Shown here: positions 51,560-59,588 of the stretch, piece after piece
Layout: each line of letters begins with the position of its first letter
How positions within the stretch are numbered: the stretch's first letter is position 1
Source of the DNA: an uncultured Candidatus Saccharibacteria bacterium
GTDB taxonomy: Bacteria; Patescibacteriota; Saccharimonadia; Saccharimonadales; Saccharimonadaceae
NCBI GenBank assembly: GCA_946414465.1
Contig: CAMKOP010000002.1
Location: forward strand, 62,001 to 126,000
Length of the DNA stretch: 64,000 bases
Direction of reading: 5' to 3'
Position numbers and translations under genes: made by a program
Notes under the pieces: generated by a model
Told to the model about the DNA's origin: nothing
The model's database searches: none
The model's input: the letters and a program-made list of their open reading frames with translations, nothing else

Positions 51560-51590
51560 AGAAATCCCCTTAAGAGGGGATTTCTCTTGT
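51560..51590 (+). terminator. Hairpin between adhesin and rplF
   Basis: GAAATCCCCT, loop TAAG and AGGGGATTTC (51561-51584) form a perfect 10-bp stem followed by TCTTGT. The U-run is poor. It may terminate the adhesin transcript or stabilise the 5' end of the rplF transcript. Confidence 0.6.
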
Positions 51591-51646
51591 AATTAGGGAT
51601 AATTTGTGGTATAATGGTACGGATATTAACATAAAAGGGAAAAGAT

Positions 51647-52183
51647 ATGAGTCGTATCGGAAAACAACCCATCGAGATTCCGGCGGGAGTGACAATCACG
51701 GTCGGCGACAGCGAAATCACTGTTGCGGGACCGAAAGGTTCACTCATTGTTCCGGTGCAACCAAAAACTAAGGTTGCAATCGATGGTAACATCTTGACCG
51801 TCACCCGTGAGGATGACGAGCCAAAATCTCGTGCTTGGCATGGTCTTCAGCGCGCATTGATTAATAATGCCGTTGTTGGTGTGACTAAGGGCTACGAGAA
51901 AAAACTAGAAATAAATGGTGTAGGTTTCCGTCTATCTGGTGGTGGACAAGAAATCGAAATGGCGCTTGGTTTTTCACACCCCGTGAAATACAAAGCTCCA
52001 GAAGGTGTGCAGCTTACCACTAACAAAATGGAAATCACAGTTTCTGGCATTGACAAGCAAAAAGTCGGCCAGGTAGCTGCAGAAATCCGCTCACTAAAGA
52101 AACCTGAACCTTATAAGGGTAAAGGCATTAAGTATGTCGACGAAGTGATCCTTCGTAAGGCAGGAAAGGCGGGTAAGAAGTAA
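51647..52183 (+). CDS. rplF: 50S ribosomal protein L6
   Basis: 178 aa, starts MSRIGKQPIEIPAGVTITVG and ends with IRSLKKPEPYKGKGIKYVDE and ILRKAGKAGKK. It lies near the factor-binding site of 50S. In other bacteria it follows rpsH directly; here 5.1 kb separate them. Confidence 0.96.
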   Translation: MSRIGKQPIEIPAGVTITVGDSEITVAGPKGSLIVPVQPKTKVAIDGNILTVTREDDEPKSRAWHGLQRALINNAVVGVTKGYEKKLEINGVGFRLSGGGQEIEMALGFSHPVKYKAPEGVQLTTNKMEITVSGIDKQKVGQVAAEIRSLKKPEPYKGKGIKYVDEVILRKAGKAGKK

Positions 52184-52512
52184 TGAATAGAATTCATAGA
52201 GCTAAAAGGACACGTGCCAAAATTCATGGTACGGCAGACAGACCACGTCTTTCGGTGTTTTTCTCGAATCAACACATAGTGGCTCAGATAATTAACGATG
52301 ACGATGGCAAAACCTTGGTCTATGCGACGACGGTTGGTAGCAAGTTGACTGGTACCAAGACTGAAAAAGCCGCAAAGATTGGGGAAGAGATTGCTAAAAA
52401 AGCTAAAACCGCTAAGATCAAAAAGGTCGTTTTTGATCGTGGTTCTAAATTATATGCAGGACGTATGAGTGCTTTAGCTGATGCGGCTCGCAAAGAAGGA
52501 TTGGAGTTTTAA
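52183..52512 (+). CDS. rplR: 50S ribosomal protein L18
   Basis: 109 aa with HRAKRTRAKIHGTADRPRLS, VYATTVGSK and the C-terminal FDRGSKLYAGRMSALADAAR. Binds 5S rRNA with L5. Overlaps rplF by one base. Confidence 0.95.
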   Translation: MNRIHRAKRTRAKIHGTADRPRLSVFFSNQHIVAQIINDDDGKTLVYATTVGSKLTGTKTEKAAKIGEEIAKKAKTAKIKKVVFDRGSKLYAGRMSALADAARKEGLEF

Positions 52513-52513
52513 T

Positions 52514-53293
52514 ATGGCTGAAAATGATAAAAAAGCTCCGCGGGTAATCAATAAGTCTGGCACCCTTAAAATGGAAGACAAGGTTGCTGCAACGAAGCAA
52601 ACCCGTGATATTTCAGGGCGCAGAATGGACCGCAGAAATCGTCGCGATCGCGTACGTGCCGATGCGGGTCCAAAAGAATTTGATGAGATTACCATTGCAG
52701 TTGATCGTGTGTCACGTACAGTGGCCGGTGGCCGTAGAATGCGTTTTAAAGCGCTCGTAGCAATGGGTAATCATAAGAATAAGGTTGGTGTAGGCGTTGC
52801 AAAAGGTAACGACGTAACTACTGCAGTAGCCAAAGCTGGTCGTAAGGCCAAGAAGTCTATGATTACATTTAACATGGATGGTGAGACGATTTGTCACGAG
52901 ACTCGTACTAAGGTGACTGGTGCTGATGTTTTGATGAAACCGGCTGCTCCTGGTACTGGTATTATTGCTGGTGGCACAGTTCGCTCGATTATGGGTCTGA
53001 CTGGTGTAAAGAATTTAATTTCAAAGTCGCTGGGTTCGTCTAATAAGGTGAACGTAGCTTATGCTGTGATTGAAGCTTTGCGTCAGCAAACTCCACGTAA
53101 AGAGTGGGTTGGAGCAAAAACTGAGAAGGCTGAAGTAAAACCAGAGGCTAAGAAGATTGAAGCCAAGGTTGCTCCTAAAGCTAAAGCTACTGAGGTAAAG
53201 AAGCCAGCTGCTAAACCTGTTGCTAAAACTTCCAAAGCCAAGACTACGGCTAAGCCAGTTGCTAAAAAGTCCGCTAAGAAGGAGGACAAGTAA
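52514..53293 (+). CDS. rpsE: 30S ribosomal protein S5
   Basis: 259 aa. Core S5 (EFDEITIAVDRVSRTVAGGRRMRFKALVAMGNHKNKVGVGVAKG in parts; AAPGTGIIAGGTVRSIMGLTGVKNL) acts in decoding accuracy. It has N-terminal (about 45 residues, basic) and C-terminal (about 70 residues, Ala/Lys/Pro-rich) extensions beyond typical length. ATG 52514 chosen; an earlier in-frame ATG at 52481 lies within rplR. rpmD (L30) does not follow. Confidence 0.95.
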   Translation: MAENDKKAPRVINKSGTLKMEDKVAATKQTRDISGRRMDRRNRRDRVRADAGPKEFDEITIAVDRVSRTVAGGRRMRFKALVAMGNHKNKVGVGVAKGNDVTTAVAKAGRKAKKSMITFNMDGETICHETRTKVTGADVLMKPAAPGTGIIAGGTVRSIMGLTGVKNLISKSLGSSNKVNVAYAVIEALRQQTPRKEWVGAKTEKAEVKPEAKKIEAKVAPKAKATEVKKPAAKPVAKTSKAKTTAKPVAKKSAKKEDK

Positions 53294-53757
53294 TGAAATA
53301 CAATGAATTAGAAGTATCGAAAAACACTCGTCCGAGCCGTAAGGGACGTGGTATCTCAGCTGGTCAGGGTAAAACTGCTGGCCGTGGTACTAAAGGTCAA
53401 AAGTCTCGTACTGGTCATCGTAAGATGCCGGCTGGATTTATGGGTGGCCAACGTGCTATCATGCAAGCTGTGCCAAAACTTAAAGGCTTTAAGTCCTTTC
53501 ACCCTAAGGCTGAGGTAGTTTATACTGATCGCTTGAACGAGCTTAAGGGTAAGGTTGACAACTTTAAACTTGCTGAGGCATCATTGATTTCTTCGCCATT
53601 TGTGAAGGTAAAGGTGATAACTCGTGGTGAGTTGACTGCTAAGATTGATCTTGAAACTCAATTTGCTTCGAAATCTGCAGTGGCTGCGATTAAGAAGGCT
53701 GGTGGTTCATTTAAACAAGTATCTATCTTAAAGCGTTCAAATAAAACAGCTGAATAA
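53293..53757 (+). CDS. rplO: 50S ribosomal protein L15
   Basis: 154 aa with RKGRGISAGQGKTAGRGTKG and KSRTGHRKMPAGFMGGQRAI. It is a late-assembly 50S protein. It overlaps the rpsE stop by one base, with no L30 gene between, a trait reported for candidate-phyla-radiation bacteria. secY, which usually follows, is absent here. Confidence 0.95.
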   Translation: MKYNELEVSKNTRPSRKGRGISAGQGKTAGRGTKGQKSRTGHRKMPAGFMGGQRAIMQAVPKLKGFKSFHPKAEVVYTDRLNELKGKVDNFKLAEASLISSPFVKVKVITRGELTAKIDLETQFASKSAVAAIKKAGGSFKQVSILKRSNKTAE

Positions 53758-53759
53758 TA

Positions 53760-53846
53760 TTTTTGGGACACGGGTCGTTTTCCCCTGTCGCCACAGGGGA
53801 AAACGCCCTAATTCTCGCCTTGCCAGGCTCCGAAATGTCCCAAAAA
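53760..53846. repeat. Nested palindromic element, intergenic copy
   Basis: Outer arms TTTTTGGGACA (53760-53770) and TGTCCCAAAAA (53836-53846) are perfectly complementary. Inside: ACGGGTC, a perfect 13-bp stem CGTTTTCCCCTGT/ACAGGGGAAAACG (53776-53805) and a small GCCT/AGGC hairpin (53818-53829). It may also end ribosomal-operon transcription. Related elements occur at 55971 and 57533. Confidence 0.7.
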
Positions 53847-53904
53847 CATCATTTCAGCTGTTTTTGTGCTATAATATATCTATTATTTAAGTGGAGAATC
53901 AGAG

Positions 53905-54630
53905 ATGGATGAAAAAGAATTAAAAACCAGTCCGAAACAGCGTATTTTTATAATTTTGATTGCAATTATTATGGTGGGTTCGATTATCGCGAGTTATGCG
54001 GCAATCGTGATTAATGGTAGTAAAGGAGCAGCTGGCTCAACGGAAGCAGGCCAGGTTGATGATAGTAAGGTGGCGGAATATGAGGCGGCGTATAATGAGA
54101 AATTAGAGGAATTCAAGAAAGCCTCGAAGAGTGATTATGACGAGTTTATTGGGTTTAAATCAGAGCTAAAAGCTTTCAATGAAGCTTCGGCAAATGAAGC
54201 GGGAGTTGAAGTAAAAGATTTGAAAGAGGGTACGGGGTCTGAAGTATCTGATGATAACTACTTGGCATACTATGTGGGATGGTGTGCAGATGAGTCAGTA
54301 TTTGATTCTTCGTTCGACAATAATGACAACCCAACGGCTTTTTCTAAAATTCTAGATCCGTCGGCTGGTATGATTGAGGGGTGGAACGAGGGCGTAAAAG
54401 GTATGAAACTTGGTGGAATTCGACGAATTACGATGCCAGGAGAGATGGCATATGGAGATTCGATGGAAATATGTGGTGGGTATAATAAGCCATTGAGATT
54501 TATGGTAATGGCGATACCAAAAGAAGAACCGATGAAATCAATGGCTGCAGAACTTGACGATGCGTATATGAGAGTGCAGTATGCGCAATATGGGGTAGAT
54601 TACGATTCGATTAAACAAAATACTGAATAG
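53905..54630 (+). CDS. Membrane-anchored FKBP-type peptidyl-prolyl isomerase
   Basis: A 241-aa protein: N-terminal transmembrane helix (about 14-38), a charged helical linker, and an extracytoplasmic FKBP domain (about 108-213) with LKEGTGSEVSDDNYLAYYVGW, VFDSSFD, MIEGWNEGVKGMKLGGIRRITM and MAYGDS. It probably assists folding of exported proteins. Some aromatic active-site residues deviate from the FKBP12 pattern, so activity is not certain. Promoter TGCTATAAT around 53870; start with GGAGA upstream. Confidence 0.82.
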   Translation: MDEKELKTSPKQRIFIILIAIIMVGSIIASYAAIVINGSKGAAGSTEAGQVDDSKVAEYEAAYNEKLEEFKKASKSDYDEFIGFKSELKAFNEASANEAGVEVKDLKEGTGSEVSDDNYLAYYVGWCADESVFDSSFDNNDNPTAFSKILDPSAGMIEGWNEGVKGMKLGGIRRITMPGEMAYGDSMEICGGYNKPLRFMVMAIPKEEPMKSMAAELDDAYMRVQYAQYGVDYDSIKQNTE

Positions 54631-54674
54631 AGGTGGTGCCTCTGTTGGCGATTGCAGTTCGTATAGTGCGGTGG

Positions 54675-54773
54675 TTGACTTTTTGGCGTAAGTGTGATAT
54701 AATATGGTTTATAGGTTGAAACTAGGGGTGCGGATAGATCAACCTCGCACCTGTATCATAGGAGGGGAAAGCT
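54675..54773 (+). promoter_or_regulatory. Promoter with H-type pseudoknot leader
   Basis: TTGACT (54675-54680), 17-nt spacer and TATAAT (54698-54703) place the RNA start near 54710. AGGTTGA (54713-54719) pairs with TCAACCT (54739-54745), and GGTGCG (54727-54732) pairs with CGCACC (54746-54751). The stems interleave and abut without a gap, the form of an H-type pseudoknot. AGGAGGGG (54760-54767) and ATG 54774 follow. It could be a small riboswitch or protein-binding control element; no known class was matched. Confidence 0.6.
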
Positions 54774-55133
54774 ATGAGACATGTTTACACAGGACATCAC
54801 ATGGTAGTGGTTGGTGGATTTACTTACTGGCCAATACTGTTGGTTGCTAGTATCATCGTGATGATTATGATCGGACTCTGCCAGTACAAACTGGTGGGGA
54901 AAGGGAGAATCCATGCGAGGTATACTAATAAGCTTATCCAAGTAATTGGATATGTAACTGCGGCGGTTGTTGAGTTTTCGATGGTTGTCGAAGAGGGTGA
55001 GGCTTTAGCCTTGTACCTTGACTCGATTATAGCAGCAGTTATTGCTTTTATGTTGATCGGTATGATGCTGATTGTGTCGCTGATTGGCATTAGTGAGTAT
55101 ATTTCGGGCAAGCGTAAAGCTTGTCTGTCATAA
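54774..55133 (+). CDS. Small membrane protein, unknown function
   Basis: A 119-aa protein with three predicted transmembrane helices (about 14-38, 53-75, 80-110) and a His-rich N-terminus (MRHVYTGHHMVVVG). No family recognised. The very strong Shine-Dalgarno, the pseudoknot leader and a private terminator suggest regulated expression. The His-containing start and membrane topology could fit a metal or ion response, but that is speculation. Confidence 0.6.
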   Translation: MRHVYTGHHMVVVGGFTYWPILLVASIIVMIMIGLCQYKLVGKGRIHARYTNKLIQVIGYVTAAVVEFSMVVEEGEALALYLDSIIAAVIAFMLIGMMLIVSLIGISEYISGKRKACLS

Positions 55134-55145
55134 AACTCCTTTTAA

Positions 55146-55176
55146 CCCCCGGGTTTATTCCGGGGGGATTTTCTTT
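55146..55176 (+). terminator. Rho-independent terminator
   Basis: CCCCCGG, loop GTTTATT and CCGGGGG followed by GATTTTCTTTT. Confidence 0.85.
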
Positions 55177-55193
55177 TGTGGTAAAATAGAGGT

Positions 55194-56597
55194 ATGGGAA
55201 AGACGTTTTTCTTTTATGACCTGGAGACTTCGGGGCTTAATGCGCGCGAAGATAGGATTATGCAGTTTGCGGGGCAAAGGACTGACTTAAATTTAGAGCC
55301 GATTGGTGAGCCGGTGAATATTTTGGTGAAGATGACAGATGATGCTTTGCCGAGCCCTGGGGCGATAAATGTAACTAAGATTACGCCGCAACAGACTTTG
55401 ATGGATGGGGTGAGCGAGGCGGAATTTTGTAAATATGTGACAGAAGAAATATTCGTACCAGATACGGTAGCGGTGGGATACAATACAGTGCGATTTGACG
55501 ATGAATTTATGCGGGCAATTTTGTGGCGGAACTTTTATGATGCATATGAATGGGAATGGAAAGATGGGCGGAGCCGTTGGGACATGCTGGATGTGGTGAG
55601 ATTGACGCGAGCTCTAAGGCCGGAGGGAATTAATTGGCCATTTACGGATGACGGTAAGCCGACTAATCGGCTGGAGCTAATTACTAAATTGAACGGGCTT
55701 GAACATGCACATGCGCATGATGCGCTAAGTGATGTTTATGCGACGATTGCAGTAGCGAAACTAATTAAGGAAAAACAGCCGAAACTATTTGAATACTTAT
55801 ACAAGATGCGTGAGAAAAATGCAGTGAAGAAGCTAGTGAATCTTGAAGATAAACAACCATTTGTGTATGCGAGTGGTAGATATTCGAATGAATTTAATAA
55901 AACTACCGTGGTAGTGCCGTTCACAGCGGGGCGGAATGGTAATGTATTAGTATATGATTTGAGATATAATTTGGAACGGGTCCTGTCCGATCCCCTTTTT
56001 CTCGGACACACTCAAGGCCGTTCGGCCAAGCTTACGGTCCTCGAAAAAGGGGATTCGGCCACCCGTTCCAATTTTTTTCCGATAATCAAAGAATTATGCT
56101 ATAATAAATGCCCGGCGGTGGCACCACTAGCAGTACTAGACTCTCAGAATGGTTGGAGTAAAGTTGGTTTGACAAAGGAGCAGGTGGAAGAAAATTTACA
56201 AATCTTAATGGAACATCCGGAATTTGCTGAACGAATGCGAAGTGAATATGAAAAACGTCCAGAGTTTCCGCCAGCAATAGAACCGGAAGCGGCACTTTAT
56301 GATGGGTTTTTGAATGATACTGATAGGATAAAAGTAGCTGCGGTGCGAAATGCAGAAAGTAGAAACTTGGCGGACTTTCATCCAGAATTTATTGATGAAA
56401 GATTACCGGAATTGTTACTTCATTATAAAGGACGTAATTATCCGGAGTGTTTGTCGGAGTCGGAAGTAGAGAAGTATGAAGAATATCGTCGCCAAAGATT
56501 AGAAAGACAGTCTCCTAGATTCTTACAGGAACTAGAAACAATTCAGGATGGTTTTTTGAAAGAAGAATTGATGCTTTATATGCAATCTTTGCAGTAA
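55194..56597 (+). CDS. sbcB: Exodeoxyribonuclease I
   Basis: 3'-5' single-strand DNA exonuclease used in repair and recombination. The 467-aa protein has the DEDDh motifs YDLETSG (9-14), YNTVRFDDEFMR and HAHDALSDVYATI, then the SH3-like and C-terminal regions with NKCPAVAPLAVL. Residues about 260-293 are encoded by a 101-bp palindromic element inserted in frame and look unlike the family there. TAAAAT (55182-55187) ends 6 nt before ATG (leaderless). Confidence 0.92.
   Translation: MGKTFFFYDLETSGLNAREDRIMQFAGQRTDLNLEPIGEPVNILVKMTDDALPSPGAINVTKITPQQTLMDGVSEAEFCKYVTEEIFVPDTVAVGYNTVRFDDEFMRAILWRNFYDAYEWEWKDGRSRWDMLDVVRLTRALRPEGINWPFTDDGKPTNRLELITKLNGLEHAHAHDALSDVYATIAVAKLIKEKQPKLFEYLYKMREKNAVKKLVNLEDKQPFVYASGRYSNEFNKTTVVVPFTAGRNGNVLVYDLRYNLERVLSDPLFLGHTQGRSAKLTVLEKGDSATRSNFFPIIKELCYNKCPAVAPLAVLDSQNGWSKVGLTKEQVEENLQILMEHPEFAERMRSEYEKRPEFPPAIEPEAALYDGFLNDTDRIKVAAVRNAESRNLADFHPEFIDERLPELLLHYKGRNYPECLSESEVEKYEEYRRQRLERQSPRFLQELETIQDGFLKEELMLYMQSLQ
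55971..56071. repeat. Nested palindromic element inserted in sbcB
   Basis: Perfect outer arms TTGGAACGGGT (55971-55981) and ACCCGTTCCAA (56061-56071). Inside: TCCCCTTTTTC (55991-56001) with GAAAAAGGGGA (56043-56053), GTCCGA/TCGGAC, and a central GGCC-GTTC-GGCC hairpin. Shares ACGGGTCCTG with the element at 57533. The sbcB frame reads through it. Confidence 0.75.
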
Positions 56598-57512
56598 TTA
56601 AAATTTGACTGATTTGATGGCTTTTTTCAGGGTGTTGATGGATTTTTGGAGTTCGACGGATTCATGTTCGGAGAGTTTAAGATCAAGACGACGGATGACA
56701 CCTTCGCGGCCAACGACGGAAGGGAAGCCAAAAGAAGTATCAGAAAATTGATCATATGAAGAGACAGATAATACTCTCATTTCGTCATTAAGAATACAGT
56801 TGAGAATTTGAGCGACACAAGTAGCAATGCCATAATAGGTAGCACCTTTTTTGTCGATAATGTCGTAGGCCTCGTTTTTGACGAAATCGGAAATGTCGTT
56901 TCTGACTTGTTTTGGCAAAAGTTCGGAAATTTTTTGACCACCAACATCAGCTAATGACCATAAGGTGAGCTCGGTGTCACCGTGTTCGCCAATTTGATGA
57001 GCATGAACGGATTTTGGATTAACATTGAGATAGTTGGCGATGCGGGCGCGCAGTCTGGCCGAATCAAGGACGGTGCCAGAACCGATGACTCGTTCGGCGG
57101 GAAGGCCGGAGAATTTCATAGTGTAATAGGTGAGGACGTCCATTGGATTGGAAATAACTAGAAAAATACCATTAAAGCCAGAATCCATGATTTGCTCAAC
57201 CATGCCTTTTAAGATGTTGACATTCTTGTTGAGTAAATCCATGCGAGTTTCGCCAGGTTTTTGGGCGGCACCGGCAGTAATAACAACAACATCGCAATCT
57301 TTGGCGTCTTTATAAGTGCCGGATTTAATTTTGACATAACTTGGGGCGACAGCGAGAGCGTCACGAAGATCCATAGCCTCGCCTTCAGCATCTTTAGCAA
57401 TAATATCAGTTAGAACTATCTCGTTGACGGCGGTGCGTTGATTAATTAAAGCGTAAGCAATGGAAGCGCCAACATTTCCTGTGCCCACAATCATTACTTT
57501 GTTGTTATCCAT
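56598..57512 (-). CDS. ldh: L-lactate dehydrogenase
   Basis: NAD-dependent reduction of pyruvate to lactate. The 304-aa protein has the Rossmann start KVMIVGTGNVGASIAYAL, TAGAAQKPGETRMDLL, ISNPMDVLTYY, and the catalytic His in IGEHGDTE; GETR supplies the specificity-loop region and a Gln (AQKPGE) fits lactate over malate. The frame extends 24 codons upstream, but the minus-strand TATAAT (57524-57519) ends 6 nt before ATG 57512, so that start is chosen. Fits a fermentative lifestyle. Confidence 0.93.
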   Translation of the reverse strand: MDNNKVMIVGTGNVGASIAYALINQRTAVNEIVLTDIIAKDAEGEAMDLRDALAVAPSYVKIKSGTYKDAKDCDVVVITAGAAQKPGETRMDLLNKNVNILKGMVEQIMDSGFNGIFLVISNPMDVLTYYTMKFSGLPAERVIGSGTVLDSARLRARIANYLNVNPKSVHAHQIGEHGDTELTLWSLADVGGQKISELLPKQVRNDISDFVKNEAYDIIDKKGATYYGIATCVAQILNCILNDEMRVLSVSSYDQFSDTSFGFPSVVGREGVIRRLDLKLSEHESVELQKSINTLKKAIKSVKF

Positions 57513-57532
57513 AAGCATATTATAGCATACTC

Positions 57533-57619
57533 TCGACGGGTCCTGCCAGCTTTTCCTCCCCCAAAATTTTGCTAACGCAAACATTTTGGGGGTCCCCCTC
57601 CAAAGCTGTCACCCGTCGA
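57533..57619. repeat. Nested palindromic element, intergenic copy
   Basis: Outer arms TCGACGGGT (57533-57541) and ACCCGTCGA (57611-57619), a second stem CAGCTTT/AAAGCTG (57547-57553, 57602-57608) and an inner stem CCCCCAAAAT/ATTTTGGGGG (57558-57567, 57583-57592). Contains ACGGGTCCTG (57536-57545), as in the sbcB element. It lies between the divergent ldh and DUF2207 promoters. Confidence 0.75.
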
Positions 57620-57641
57620 TGTAATGTGCTACAATAAAACT

Positions 57642-59507
57642 ATGAAAAGAATAATTGCAATTATGATTGTGTTATTGTCAAGTCTAAGTGTTGCTTCGGC
57701 GTGGGCGAAAGATGTGGATAATTTTTATTTTAGTGATTTTGATGCAGATTATTATTTGTCAAAAGATACAGAAGGGATTTCACATCTGAAAGTAGTAGAA
57801 AACTTAACGGCAGTTTTTCCGGATTATGAACAGAATAAGGGGATTTGCAGACAAATTCCTTATTCGAATCAAGGTGGTGCTAACAGGACCTTAGATCAGT
57901 TAAACCGTAATAATATCAAGGTATTGCGAAATGGGCTAACTGAACCAATTTATAGTATTGATAGCTATAATGGGCATTATGAGGTATGTACTGGTACGAA
58001 TGACTACGTGCTAGGTGAGCAAAAATATACTTTTGAGTATGAATTTACAAAAGTAATGACAGATTTTAGCGATTTTCAAGAACTGTATTGGGATACAAAC
58101 GGTAATGGGTGGTATCAGCGTTTTGATAATTTGACAGCCAAAGTGCATTTTGCGAAAAACATTCAGCCAGAATATACTGGTAAAAGTTGGTGTTATGTTG
58201 GGGGGTATGGTAACAAAGGGAGTGAGAGATGTACGGTTTCCACTATTGACGATGGTCTAAAATTTGAAACAAAAAATATACTAAGATGGGAAAACTTGAC
58301 GTTTGATATTGAATTTGAGCCAAATACTTTTACTATACCGGAGCCAGAAAAAGATTACATTCTTGTGGTTATTATGTGCATAGTAACTGCTATTTGTATA
58401 TTGCTTTTGATAAAGCCGCTGAAAGATTTCTTAAAAACTCGTGACAAAACGAAATTCTACAATGGTTTATTTGTGAAACCTGAATATCAGCCAGACAAGA
58501 AACATTCAATAGCAGAGATGGCTGAAATATATATCGGTACAAAAAAAGATAGTAAAGTTGCCGTACTACTTGATATGGTAGTAAACGGTAAGATTGAATT
58601 TATAAAGAGCGAGAATAAGGTTCTTGGTGGTGAAAAATGGAAAATCCATGTAAAGAACGTGGATGACTTAAGGATGGAAGAATTAATTTTGTTGACTGTC
58701 TTGAATGACGGTATTGAACCAGACGTAGGTGATAACATTGCAATTAAAGTCCGTACAGCTAATTCTAGCTTGGTGAGTCTATCAAAAAGATATGATTCGA
58801 CTATATTGACAGATTTGAAGCGCGATAAGTTAGTGGAAGCATCTTATAAGATAGGTGGTGTTAGTTCGACTAGTGCAGCTGTCATTATAGTACTTTTATT
58901 GTGTTTTGGATTCCCGGCGTTTTCAATTGCGATGGAATTATTCGAGGAATTAGACGTAGTAGGAAAAATGATGGTAGGAGTAGAAATCTTTTGGCCAGTA
59001 GTAATTTCACTGATTGTTGCTACGATTATTATTAATAAGATTTTGAAGAAAAAAACAGCGAAATTCGCTCATCATACTAATGAAGGTTTAAAGGCATCGC
59101 GTTATATGGATGGTTTAAAATTATATATAGAAATGGCGGAAGCAGATAGGTTGAAATTATTACAGAGTGTGGAAGGCGCTGATATTTCACCGAGTGGAAT
59201 TGTAAAACTATACGAAAAATTATTACCGTATGCTGCAGTGTTTGGATTGGAAAAGAGTTGGATGGAGGAAATGTCAAAATATTGCAAGTTACAAGAAATT
59301 GAGGAGCCAGATTATCTTCTGGCTGGAATTACGGCTGCGGAGCTTTCTCGTTCGATGCGTAATGCTTCAAGTATCATCAATAGTTCAACACATTATTCTA
59401 GCAGTTCGATTTCTGGTGGTGGAGGTTCTTCTTCTGGTTTTTCTGGTGGTGGGGGAGGGGGATTCTCTGGCGGCGGAGGCGGCGGAGGCGGCGGAGGCGG
59501 TCGCTAA
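57642..59507 (+). CDS. DUF2207-type membrane protein with Gly-rich tail
   Basis: A 621-aa protein: signal peptide (about 1-22), an extracytoplasmic N-terminal domain of about 210 residues (HLKVVENLTAVFPDYEQNKGICRQIP), a transmembrane helix (about 240-260), a cytoplasmic domain, two more helices (about 405-470) and a C-terminal Ser/Gly-rich tail ending in a long Gly run. This is the DUF2207 layout; function unknown. TACAAT (57630-57635) ends 6 nt before ATG 57642; an earlier ATG at 57624 lies before the -10 box. The Gly tail may mediate surface or protein contacts. Confidence 0.8.
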   Translation: MKRIIAIMIVLLSSLSVASAWAKDVDNFYFSDFDADYYLSKDTEGISHLKVVENLTAVFPDYEQNKGICRQIPYSNQGGANRTLDQLNRNNIKVLRNGLTEPIYSIDSYNGHYEVCTGTNDYVLGEQKYTFEYEFTKVMTDFSDFQELYWDTNGNGWYQRFDNLTAKVHFAKNIQPEYTGKSWCYVGGYGNKGSERCTVSTIDDGLKFETKNILRWENLTFDIEFEPNTFTIPEPEKDYILVVIMCIVTAICILLLIKPLKDFLKTRDKTKFYNGLFVKPEYQPDKKHSIAEMAEIYIGTKKDSKVAVLLDMVVNGKIEFIKSENKVLGGEKWKIHVKNVDDLRMEELILLTVLNDGIEPDVGDNIAIKVRTANSSLVSLSKRYDSTILTDLKRDKLVEASYKIGGVSSTSAAVIIVLLLCFGFPAFSIAMELFEELDVVGKMMVGVEIFWPVVISLIVATIIINKILKKKTAKFAHHTNEGLKASRYMDGLKLYIEMAEADRLKLLQSVEGADISPSGIVKLYEKLLPYAAVFGLEKSWMEEMSKYCKLQEIEEPDYLLAGITAAELSRSMRNASSIINSSTHYSSSSISGGGGSSSGFSGGGGGGFSGGGGGGGGGGGR

Positions 59508-59588
59508 AGAGTATTTGCAAATATTTGGAGTATGATATAATATAAGCATAAGTAATTTTTAATTTAATAATTTTGAAGGAAGAAAAAA

